Below are positions 1 through 5,049 of a stretch of DNA of 7,513 nucleotides, one piece after another. The translations under genes and the position numbers were made by a program. The stretch is taken from assembly GCA_000999395.1 (NCBI GenBank), contig LCOM01000061.1:1-7513 (forward strand). The letters run 5' to 3'. The notes under the pieces were generated by a model. The model ran no database searches and had not been told where the DNA came from. It saw only the letters and a list, made by a program, of their open reading frames with translations. This DNA comes from Parcubacteria group bacterium GW2011_GWA2_47_7 (GTDB lineage: Bacteria > Patescibacteriota > Minisyncoccia > Phycocordibacterales > UBA6899). Positions within the stretch are counted from its first letter, which is position 1. Each line of letters opens with the position of its first letter.

Positions 1-338
<338 letters not shown>

Positions 339-697
339 ATTGGGAACCCAGAAAATCAAAATTTTCTTGCATAAGGCTTGAAAGTAGAGATTTTCCAAGC
401 CACGCAACCTTTCGGGAGGTACGTGGTGGGTTCGAAAAAAATCAACACGCAACAAATGAATTTTGTATTGGTCGCGTTGTTCGATGATCACACCTTTTGA
501 CTTTTGTTTTAATTTTGGCGACCTACGAATTTTTCTTCATTGAAAAGTTTGAGGGCAGTACAGCTCGTATAGCCCATCAAACATTTTCAACTTGAAAAAT
601 TCGCATCTCACTCAAAATGAAAACAAAAGAATGTAGAATCCTGAAATATGTTTATGAACTTTATCGTTAACGTTCATAAATGAAGACAATGTTTACA
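339..697 (+). other. Long, highly structured 23S-5S spacer
   Basis: About 360 bases without a coding gene separate 23S from 5S, several times the E. coli spacer. Consecutive hairpins can be read: GGCTTG/CAAGCC (375-380 with 396-401), CCACG/CGTGG with an ACCT-TTCGGG-AGGT tip (400-426), a weaker one around 443-480, the very long stalk at 501-629, and a perfect 9-bp TTTATGAAC/GTTCATAAA hairpin (651-659 with 672-680). No tRNA was found in it. The likely role is precursor rRNA processing. That is inference from position and structure; no known ncRNA family was recognised. Confidence 0.75.
501..629 (+). repeat. Long imperfect inverted repeat in rRNA spacer (probable processing stalk)
   Basis: Left arm 501-552 and right arm 577-629 pair through four helices. 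Bases 501-517 pair with 613-629 (one A.G mismatch). CGAATTTTTC at 526-535 pairs with 594-603. TTGAAAA at 540-546 pairs with its complement near 582-589. GTTTGA at 547-552 pairs with 577-582 or so around a one-base bulge. The tip closes with GGGC/GCCC (553-556 with 572-575) around a ~15-nt loop. In total about 43 base pairs form. Such stalks in pre-rRNA are typical RNase III substrates, but here the stalk sits between 23S and 5S rather than bracketing 23S. Confidence 0.7.
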
Positions 698-699
698 GT

Positions 700-816
700 T
701 ATAGTGGTGGCTTAGCGCCGTGGACCCACCCGGTCTCATTCCGAACCCGGAAGTTAAACGCGGTTGCGCCGATGATACTTGACGCAAATTGGGGAAAGTA
801 GGTAGCTGCCACGATA
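700..816 (+). rRNA. rrf: 5S ribosomal RNA
   Basis: The segment has the 5S signature: CCCACCCGGTCTCATTCCGA followed by ACCCGGAAGTTAAACGC, and near the 3' end GGGGAAAGTAGGTAGCTGCC. The terminal helix is ATAGTGGT at the 5' side with GCCACGAT at the 3' side (one A.G mismatch). It continues into the flanks as ACAGTTAT/ATAACTGT, the usual processing stem of a 5S precursor. Exact ends are uncertain by 2-4 bases. It is co-oriented with the 23S gene and followed by a terminator at 845. Confidence 0.95.
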
Positions 817-844
817 ACTGTACGTATTGTTCGTGTCTTGTGAG

Positions 845-869
845 ACCTTCCAACGTTGGGAGGTTTTTT
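845..869 (+). terminator. Rho-independent terminator after 5S rRNA
   Basis: ACCTTCC (845-851) pairs with GGGAGGT (858-864), with a T.G wobble, around an AACGTT loop. TTTTTT runs from 864. It closes the rRNA operon, although the tRNA gene at 882 begins only 12 bases after the T-run. Confidence 0.85.
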
Positions 870-881
870 AGTTTCTTTTGT

Positions 882-954
882 CGGGCTGTAGCGCAGCTTG
901 GGAGCGCGACGGATCACCATCCGTAGGTCGTCGGTTCGAATCCGGCCAGTCCGA
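882..954 (+). tRNA. tRNA gene with Pro-like acceptor and abnormal 6-nt anticodon loop
   Basis: The cloverleaf is clear. Acceptor CGGGCTG pairs with CAGTCCG (one G.T) and is followed by discriminator A; CCA is not encoded. The D stem is GCGC/GCGC, the variable loop AGGTC, and the T arm GTCGG-TTCGAAT-CCGGC. C1-G72 with A73 is the bacterial tRNA-Pro pattern. The anticodon arm is 16 nt instead of 17: ACGGA/TCCGT encloses TCACCA, only six bases. Taking the single T as U33 gives anticodon CAC (Val) with an unusual C37; no NGG proline anticodon is present. The isotype is therefore undetermined. It may be a real variant, a pseudo-tRNA, or a one-base deletion in the assembly. Confidence 0.8.
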
Positions 955-980
955 CAAAGGGATTTTTTGCGTACAGTTCA

Positions 981-1008
981 AGCCCCGTTGATTCGGGGCT
1001 TTTTTTTG
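981..1008 (+). terminator. Rho-independent terminator after first tRNA
   Basis: AGCCCCG (981-987) and CGGGGCT (994-1000) form a perfect 7-bp stem around TTGATT. An uninterrupted T-run continues from 1000 to 1007. Confidence 0.92.
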
Positions 1009-1038
1009 TTCGAATATCTTTGTACGCTTTAGACTTGT

Positions 1039-1067
1039 TTGACAAAAATATTTGTGCCAAGTAGATT
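1039..1067 (+). promoter_or_regulatory. Probable sigma70-type promoter for the 1098 tRNA-like gene and tRNA-Cys
   Basis: A perfect -35 TTGACA (1039-1044) is followed after 17 bases by TAGATT (1062-1067), 4/6 to TATAAT. Transcription would start around 1074, about 24 bases before the tRNA-like gene at 1098. It lies just after a terminator, so an independent promoter is expected here. Confidence 0.55.
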
Positions 1068-1097
1068 GATACTAGTTGTGTTTGACGTATCGTTTGA

Positions 1098-1195
1098 GCG
1101 GGATTAGCTCAATTGGTAGAGCGCTCCGAAAGGAGAGATTGTTTGGACAGTTGGCCGGCCGATTGTTCAATTGGGTTCGAGGCCCGCATCCCGCT
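1098..1195 (+). ncRNA. tRNA-Gly-like RNA without an anticodon (extra hairpin)
   Basis: The ends are those of tRNA-Gly. Acceptor GCGGGAT/ATCCCGC has discriminator T, the D arm is GCTC-AATTGGTA-GAGC, and the T loop is TTCGAGG with GGG/CCC. The length is 98 nt against about 74. Where the anticodon arm should be, CTCC-GAAA-GGAG (1124-1135) forms a 4-bp stem with a tetraloop, leaving no anticodon. A 12-bp stem (1143-1154 with 1159-1170, loop CCGG) follows and abuts a weakened T stem. The acceptor pairing continues outward as GTTTGA/TCAAAC, giving 13 continuous base pairs. CCA is not encoded. It cannot decode; it may be a non-translational tRNA-like RNA, an intron-bearing gene of unknown type, or a relic. 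Confidence 0.7.
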
Positions 1196-1235
1196 CAAAC
1201 GGTATTGATAATTCAGTTTCTTTCATTTTCTTTGA

Positions 1236-1311
1236 CGCGCCGTAGCAAAGCCTGGTTATGCATCGGATTGCAAATCCGAATACACTGGTTCGAATCCAGT
1301 CGGCGCGTCCA
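1236..1311 (+). tRNA. tRNA-Cys(GCA), CCA encoded
   Basis: Acceptor CGCGCCG/CGGCGCG (7 bp) has discriminator T (U73, a cysteine identity base) followed by an encoded CCA at 1309-1311. The anticodon arm TCGGA-TTGCAAA-TCCGA gives U33 and anticodon GCA. The T arm is ACTGG-TTCGAAT-CCAGT. The D stem is short (GCA/TGC plus an A.A mismatch). The first pair is C1-G72 rather than the usual G1-C72, and GA/TC extend the acceptor stem outside the gene. It is the only one of the three tRNA-type genes here with both a normal anticodon arm and CCA. Confidence 0.93.
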
Positions 1312-1332
1312 AGAGAATGAGACTTCAGCTGA

Positions 1333-1358
1333 GCCCACCTCACCGGTGGCTTTTTTGT
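1333..1358 (+). terminator. Rho-independent terminator after tRNA-Cys
   Basis: GCC(C)ACC (1333-1339) pairs with GGTGGC (1345-1350) with one bulged C, followed by TTTTTT (1351-1356). The T-run is itself the left half of a perfect palindrome, TTTTTTGTT-G-AACAAAAAA (1351-1369), which could also serve transcripts coming from nrdR on the - strand. Confidence 0.8.
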
Positions 1359-1452
1359 TGAACAAAAAACCGCATCGATAGGTAGGTCAATATCCCGGAT
1401 TCCGCACAGAAGATGATGTACGCGAAGGATTTTTTTGTAGTTATATCGAGAT

Positions 1453-1890
1453 TTATATCCCGAATTTCATTCCCCGGTATGGTGCGAAGGCGGCATAGCG
1501 ATAGCAGGCGCCAAGGTCGCGCGTTTCGAGTGTGTCCGTCGCCATGTCGATAATCTCAGTTGCCTTGATTGACTCTTTTTGTGAGACAAGCATTTGCTGT
1601 TCGATGATGCCAAGTACCTCGTGAGCGAGCATCGCCGAATCACCGCGATCTTTGTGCTTTCCCTCTGACACCGCATCATAAATTGACGCAAAGAGTTTGT
1701 GGGAGAGATAGCGTGTGTGTTTCCCATTGCGTTTTTCTATGATGAGGTAGTCGAGTCCGGGGGATTCGTATGTAGAAAATACTTTTTTGCATTTCATGCA
1801 TTTCCGCCTACGCCAAATAGCCGACCCGCCTTTTGTTTCACGTGAATTTTCTACCTGAGTATTTTTTGTTTTGCAATGTGGGCAGTCCAT
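1453..1890 (-). CDS. nrdR: Transcriptional repressor NrdR
   Basis: NrdR is the zinc- and ATP/dATP-binding repressor of ribonucleotide reductase genes. At 145 residues it is near the usual ~150. The N-terminal zinc ribbon is visible as MDCPHC (C3, C6) and CMKC (C31, C34), with an Arg-rich stretch WRRRKC before the second pair and STYE after it. The rest (about 48-140) is the ATP-cone region, with KRNGKHTRYLSHKL aligned to the family's KRDG...F.R.KL motif and YRYAAFAPYRGM near the end, like the family's Y.RFASVYR. The start is the only sensible one, because the zinc ribbon begins at residue 3. No nrdA/B/D gene is in the window. A NrdR-box-like site abuts the start codon, suggesting autoregulation. 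No clear SD is present; the transcript may be leaderless. Confidence 0.95.
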   Translation of the reverse strand: MDCPHCKTKNTQVENSRETKGGSAIWRRRKCMKCKKVFSTYESPGLDYLIIEKRNGKHTRYLSHKLFASIYDAVSEGKHKDRGDSAMLAHEVLGIIEQQMLVSQKESIKATEIIDMATDTLETRDLGACYRYAAFAPYRGMKFGI

Positions 1891-1905
1891 CTATATATAT
1901 TGTCA
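1890..1905 (+). promoter_or_regulatory. NrdR-box-like operator, site A (at nrdR start)
   Basis: TCTATATATATTGTCA matches the published NrdR consensus ACACWATATATWGTGT at about 11 of 16 positions, including the core TATATATWGT. It touches the nrdR start codon, so binding would block transcription initiation or elongation into nrdR. Its centre is exactly 43 bp from the centre of site B. ATATTGTCATAAGT (1897-1910) recurs identically at 3194-3207. Confidence 0.55.
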
Positions 1906-1932
1906 TAAGTCTACAACAATAGTCAATACATA

Positions 1933-1948
1933 TGACTGTATATAGATA
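1933..1948 (-). promoter_or_regulatory. NrdR-box-like operator, site B (nrdR/AAA-CYTH intergenic)
   Basis: Read on the - strand this is TATCTATATACAGTCA, sharing TATAYWGTCA with sites A, C and D. It lies in the AT-rich 135-bp region between the divergent nrdR and AAA-CYTH genes, 78 bp before the latter's start, so it could affect both. With site A it makes a long inverted repeat, CTATATA..GTCATA against TATGAC..TATATAG. Confidence 0.5.
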
Positions 1949-2025
1949 TATTTTAAAAATAGTTAAATAAGTATTGTTAAAACAGAGAATTGTTCATTTC
2001 AGTATAAAATATAAATAAGTTAAAT

Positions 2026-3138
2026 ATGCAACAAAAAATTCCCAAACTGGTAATCACTGGTGGCCCATGCGGAGGGAAGACCTCAGCGATAACCTTTCTC
2101 GTAAAAAAACTGACAGAGCTTGGATACTTTCCGCTGATCGTTCCTGAAGCAGCAACTTCGCTGATCAATTCGGGAATGTCTCCATTTGGTGGAGAGGTGG
2201 CACTTCGTAATTTTCAGGAAGCGGTGATTGACTTCATCACTCTGCATGAGTCGAAAGCGGTAGACGGCGCAATTCAAAGTGGCCATGCGAAGCCGGTCAT
2301 TCTGTGCGATCGTGGGTATATGGACGGAAGAGCGTATGTGTCAGAAGAAATGTTTCAGAGCATTCTCAACGCCAAGTCACTTTGTGTTGTGAGCGCTCGC
2401 GATGCATGCTACCTCGGTGTATTTCACATGCGTACGGCTGCGTTTGGTGCTGAGTCGTATTACACGACCGCCAACAATGAAGCGCGCACTGAAACGATAG
2501 AGGAGGCGCGCATATTGGATGAGCGTACACTTTCGGCGTGGGTTGGCCATCACTCTCTGTCCGTTATCGGCAATTCAGGGAGGGGATTTGATGCAAAGCT
2601 TGAGTTGCTGTGGGGTCACGTGCTTCGTGTTCTCGGAGAGCCGGAGCCGCATGAAATAGAACGAAGATTTCTTGTAGAACCTGTTCTTGCATCCATGTTG
2701 CCTGCCCACTCCGTGCAAGTTGAAATTTTGCAGTCATATATTTCTTCTGTCGAATTGGGCGCGGTCAGACGTATCAGGCGTCGAGCACAGCATAATGCAG
2801 CAACGTATTATGAGACAGTGAAATCTCCTGTTCGAGTGGGTGTCGTTCGTGAGATAGAACGGCAAATATCCGCGGATGATTACTCGAGACTGGAGTCGAT
2901 GCGCATTGCGAACATGGAGACCATTCGAAAAATTCGCCATCACTTTATTTATTGTGACCAGTATTTCGAGCTCGATGTGTTCCGTGCGTCACTTGGCGGA
3001 CTATTCATTCTGGAAATTGAGCTTCTCCATGAAAATGCCCCCGTAGAGATTCCTCCATTTTTGCGCGTAGTGCGCGAAGTGACGGGTATGAGTGAGTTTT
3101 CAAATTACATGCTCGCAAAACATGGTTTACCAAAGTAA
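2026..3138 (+). CDS. P-loop (AAA_28/Ttd14-like) NTPase fused to CYTH domain
   Basis: This is a 370-residue two-domain protein. Residues 1-205 are a P-loop kinase/ATPase of the AAA_28 (NadR/Ttd14) type, with Walker A GGPCGGKTS (12-20), VPEAA (39-43), Walker B-like VILCDRG (91-97) and EEARILDERTLSAW near 159-172. Residues 209-365 are a CYTH triphosphate-tunnel domain. It shows EIERRF (210-215; the canonical ExExK lysine is Arg), a basic strand RRIRRR (248-253), YETVK (262-266), KIRHH (302-306), FELDVF (314-319) and LEIEL (329-333). Ttd14-type proteins share this layout and bind GTP or phosphoinositides; the substrate here is unknown. The NrdR-type sites upstream hint at nucleotide metabolism. 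The ATG at 2026 puts Walker A at residue 12, as in the paralogue at 3743. No SD is visible. Confidence 0.88.
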   Translation: MQQKIPKLVITGGPCGGKTSAITFLVKKLTELGYFPLIVPEAATSLINSGMSPFGGEVALRNFQEAVIDFITLHESKAVDGAIQSGHAKPVILCDRGYMDGRAYVSEEMFQSILNAKSLCVVSARDACYLGVFHMRTAAFGAESYYTTANNEARTETIEEARILDERTLSAWVGHHSLSVIGNSGRGFDAKLELLWGHVLRVLGEPEPHEIERRFLVEPVLASMLPAHSVQVEILQSYISSVELGAVRRIRRRAQHNAATYYETVKSPVRVGVVREIERQISADDYSRLESMRIANMETIRKIRHHFIYCDQYFELDVFRASLGGLFILEIELLHENAPVEIPPFLRVVREVTGMSEFSNYMLAKHGLPK

Positions 3139-3140
3139 TG

Positions 3141-3165
3141 AATGCCCGACCGCGGGCATTTTTTG
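3141..3165 (+). terminator. Rho-independent terminator after AAA-CYTH gene
   Basis: AATGCCCG and CGGGCATT form a perfect stem (3141-3148 with 3153-3160) around ACCG, followed by TTTTTT. It begins two bases after the stop codon. Confidence 0.93.
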
Positions 3166-3174
3166 TACCATGAT

Positions 3175-3183
3175 TGGTATAAT
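3175..3183 (+). promoter_or_regulatory. Extended -10 promoter for the small gene at 3308
   Basis: TGGTATAAT is a perfect extended -10 element (TGn plus TATAAT, hexamer 3178-3183). No good -35 is seen, as is usual for extended -10 promoters. Transcription would start near 3190, right at the NrdR-box-like site C, leaving a leader of about 118 nt before the SD at 3297. Confidence 0.6.
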
Positions 3184-3186
3184 CGA

Positions 3187-3202
3187 TGGATACATATTGT
3201 CA
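3187..3202 (+). promoter_or_regulatory. NrdR-box-like operator, site C
   Basis: TGGATACATATTGTCA sits immediately downstream of the extended -10 at 3178, where a bound repressor would block transcription. TACATATTGTCATA (3191-3204) is repeated with one change at 3234-3247. Confidence 0.55.
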
Positions 3203-3229
3203 TAAGTAGGTAAGTATAGCCAATTAGTA

Positions 3230-3245
3230 TAACTACATATAGTCA
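3230..3245 (+). promoter_or_regulatory. NrdR-box-like operator, site D
   Basis: TAACTACATATAGTCA matches the NrdR consensus ACACWATATATWGTGT at about 11 of 16 positions. Its centre is 43 bp from that of site C, the same distance as between sites A and B. Confidence 0.55.
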
Positions 3246-3307
3246 TATTTTAGACATAAACGAAACTGTATTCTTTGTGCAGTAGTTCATTGCACAAGGA
3301 GGTTCTT

Positions 3308-3400
3308 ATGAGTGAAAATTCCCATACGACGGTAACAAAGAGATTGTTTCAAAAGCATCTTTTGCGCGAAGATGAGACGATGTGTAAAAAAGATGGGTGA
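3308..3400 (+). CDS. Short SD-led ORF, probable N-terminal part of the following gene or leader peptide
   Basis: A 30-codon ORF begins MSENSHTTVTKRLFQKHLLR. It has the best ribosome binding site of the window: AGGAGG at 3297-3302, five bases before the ATG. It runs to TGA at 3398-3400 through TGT-AAA-AAA-GAT. Removing one A from the A6 run (3386-3391) joins it seamlessly to the ORF below (…CKKMGELF…), giving a protein of about 103 residues. Without the shift, its stop overlaps an internal ATG of that ORF (ATGGGTGA, 3393-3400), which would allow translational coupling. No family was recognised. Expression is likely governed by the 3178 promoter and the C/D operators. Confidence 0.6.
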   Translation: MSENSHTTVTKRLFQKHLLREDETMCKKDG

Positions 3401-3620
3401 ATTATTTATTTCGGAGGTTGAGATCATTACTGAGCCTTTCTCGCCGCTTGCGCGGATAATGGTTGAGCGAATTGCTAAAAAGTATGGACTTATCGCTCAC
3501 TGCGAGAATCACCATCGCGCACTGAAATACCTCGGTTCAGATGGCGGGGGGCATTATTCGACGGATTACTACCACTACTTGGAGTATGGTTGTATTCGCG
3601 TCACTCTCGCTCAAAAATAA
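3372..3620 (+). CDS. Small hypothetical protein (body of a gene split at an A6 run)
   Basis: The product is unrecognised. The open frame runs from ATG 3372 or, more plausibly, from ATG 3393 (75 residues, MGELFISEVEIITEPFSPLA…). Neither ATG has an SD, whereas the short ORF at 3308 does, so the natural protein probably starts at 3308 and enters this frame by a +1 change in the A6 run at 3386-3391. The sequence is soluble and mixed alpha/beta in look. It has a His/Tyr-rich end (CENHHRALKY, GGGHYSTDYYHY) and no membrane segment or zinc pair. It lies between two P-loop paralogues, behind a promoter with NrdR-box-like sites, and ends before a strong terminator. Function cannot be assigned. Confidence 0.6.
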   Translation: MRRCVKKMGELFISEVEIITEPFSPLARIMVERIAKKYGLIAHCENHHRALKYLGSDGGGHYSTDYYHYLEYGCIRVTLAQK

Positions 3621-3685
3621 CGTCTTTAGGGCCTGGCTGTGTTACGGTGGTGGTTGTGATGCCGTAAGTTTGGGTGAATAGTTTG

Positions 3686-3720
3686 TGGGCGGGGATGAAT
3701 GCATCCCTGCCCATTTTTTT
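3686..3720 (+). terminator. Strong hairpin terminator just upstream of the 3743 gene
   Basis: TGGGCGGGGAT (3686-3696) pairs with ATCCCTGCCCA (3703-3713) in an 11-bp stem (one G.T) around GAATGC, followed by seven Ts and then seven As. It ends only 22 bases before the next start codon. It therefore terminates the small gene and may also act as an attenuator for the P-loop gene. Confidence 0.9.
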
Positions 3721-3742
3721 AAAAAAAGAGTAAAGTATTCAT

Positions 3743-4408
3743 ATGAGTTACGTTGCTAAAAAATTGGTTATTACCGGAGGGCCGTGCGGGGGGAAAACCT
3801 CGTCGATGCCTTTTCTTTCGAAAAAGCTTACTGCACTCGGATATCTTCCGTTCATCGTTCCCGAAGCGCCAACCATACTCATTAATGCTGGAATCACTCC
3901 GACCGGTGGTGTCGTTCCACTTTCCGTATTTCAGGAGTCAGTGCTTGAGTTGTTTATCACTCTCGAGGCGGCGGGAGAGCGAGCCGCGCGGGAGAGCGAG
4001 CATCCAAAACCGGTCATCTTGTGTGATCGCGGAATAATGGATGCATTGGCGTATACGCCGAGGAATATATTTATTGAAATGATGCGTTCCCGCGGGCTTG
4101 ATATGGACAGGTCTGTTGCCGACTATATGGGGATGCTCGCCACTGTAATTAACGGCCTCGCCCTGCAGGATCATGCAGTATTTCACCTCCGGAGCGCATC
4201 GGTTGGTGCGGAGCAATTTTATTCACCCACAGGTAATCCTGCGCGACTTGAGAGTAGTATTGAAGAAGCGCGCGCTGCAGATGAGCGTACGCTCGCCGCA
4301 TGGGTCGGGCATCCTCGACTCACCGTGATAGAAAATGATAGTTTTGGTTTTGAAGGCAAGTTAGAGCGATTGTTCCAAGGCGTACAGGAGTCCCTTTGCG
4401 AGACATAG
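3743..4408 (+). CDS. P-loop (AAA_28/Ttd14-like) NTPase, CYTH-less paralogue
   Basis: This 221-residue protein is paralogous to the N-terminal domain of the 2026 gene. The first 110 residues align without gaps: Walker A GGPCGGKTS is again at 12-20, VPEAP at 39-43, and VILCDRGIMD at 91-100. After residue 110 it carries about 14 extra residues (region 111-145, including YMGMLATVINGLA). The two then realign at VFHLRSASVGAEQFY and EEARAADERTLAAWVGH. It stops near residue 221, where the paralogue enters its CYTH domain, so it has only the nucleotide-binding part. It is probably a small-molecule or nucleotide kinase or regulatory NTPase; the substrate is unknown. No SD is seen, and a terminator lies 22 bases upstream, so its promoter is unclear (TAAAGT at 3731-3736 is a weak -10 candidate). 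Confidence 0.85.
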   Translation: MSYVAKKLVITGGPCGGKTSSMPFLSKKLTALGYLPFIVPEAPTILINAGITPTGGVVPLSVFQESVLELFITLEAAGERAARESEHPKPVILCDRGIMDALAYTPRNIFIEMMRSRGLDMDRSVADYMGMLATVINGLALQDHAVFHLRSASVGAEQFYSPTGNPARLESSIEEARAADERTLAAWVGHPRLTVIENDSFGFEGKLERLFQGVQESLCET

Positions 4409-4470
4409 CCATTTGTCGGGCTGATGGTGGTATCCGCATTCAGACGATGTGATGAGTGTTTTTTAAATTT

Positions 4471-4499
4471 ATGACGGCAAGAAGGGCTGTGATAGAATG
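4471..4499 (+). promoter_or_regulatory. Probable promoter of the 4537 gene
   Basis: ATGACG (4471-4476, 4/6 to TTGACA) is followed after 17 bases by TAGAAT (4494-4499, 5/6 to TATAAT). The predicted start near 4506 leaves a leader of about 30 nt before ATG 4537. Confidence 0.45.
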
Positions 4500-4536
4500 C
4501 GCAAAACTTTTATTATGATGAAATCAAGCTATTAAT

Positions 4537-5049
4537 ATGACGATGCAAACAAAAATAAATTTATTGATTATTGGCGCGATTCTTATTGTTGCGGGTTTTA
4601 TTTCACTGTTTTTCATTGAACCGGGCGACAAAAGCACAGCCGTGCCTGTTACGGGAACCATCCCCAGTACTTCGACAGACACGCCACTATCGGTAAGTGC
4701 ACTGTCTGAGGAGGCGGTGGAAAGCGGTTCTGCGGAGAAAGAATTCACGATGACCGCATACTATGACGCGACGGGGAAATGGTTCTCACTCAAAGAGATT
4801 GCTGTGAAGAAGGGCGACACAGTACGGGTGAAAATAACCAACATAAAAGGCATGCATGATTTTACTATCGATGAATTTATCGTGCTGGGGGGCAGTGGGG
4901 AACCATTAGGGTTACGGAGTAGTGGTATATACTCTTGGGCTTATTGGTCGCTCACGGGTTCTTTGCTGGCGTACGCCTTTCGAAGTGGTGAGTCGTGGTA
5001 TGATATCTCTTATGACCAAGGGTACTATTCGTTGTCCGCATTGTTATGA
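4537..5049 (+). CDS. Membrane-anchored cupredoxin-like protein with an atypical C-terminus
   Basis: This is a 170-residue exported protein. Residues 8-27 form one hydrophobic helix (signal anchor). A Thr/Ser/Pro-rich linker (about 35-65) follows. Residues 70-115 look like the first half of a plastocyanin-type cupredoxin, with FTMTAYYD, FSLKEIAVKKGDTVRVKITN and MHDFTIDEF; the His of MHDF is the usual first copper ligand. In the family this half is followed by a strand and a C..H..M ligand loop ending near GT.IV. Here residues 116-170 show no Cys and no His, and none of the other two frames restores the motif. So the protein is truncated, rearranged or no longer copper-binding. Its 3' end overlaps the next gene by 38 bases. 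Confidence 0.7.
   Translation: MTMQTKINLLIIGAILIVAGFISLFFIEPGDKSTAVPVTGTIPSTSTDTPLSVSALSEEAVESGSAEKEFTMTAYYDATGKWFSLKEIAVKKGDTVRVKITNIKGMHDFTIDEFIVLGGSGEPLGLRSSGIYSWAYWSLTGSLLAYAFRSGESWYDISYDQGYYSLSALL

Noticed and set aside
421..445. GGTGGGTTCGAA resembling a tRNA T arm in the rRNA spacer
   Set aside because: The 3' strand of the T stem and an acceptor are missing; no cloverleaf forms.
882..954. UGA-decoding tRNA (anticodon TCA) as in code 25 bacteria
   Set aside because: TCA would need the anticodon to begin at the first loop base, and UGA acts as a stop in at least two genes here.
1124..1170. Group I or archaeal-type intron in the tRNA-like gene
   Set aside because: The extra segment is only about 25 nt and self-paired, no bulge-helix-bulge or group I core is visible, and removing it does not restore an anticodon loop.
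1076..1381. 101-codon ORF over the tRNA cluster
   Set aside because: It runs through two tRNA-type genes and a terminator; chance frame.
4468..4476. TTTATGAC (GTCATAAA on the - strand) near the 4537 promoter as a fifth NrdR-type site; likewise TTATGACC near 5010
   Set aside because: Only GTCATA matches; the TAYATAY half and a partner at 43 bp are absent, and the second lies inside coding sequence.
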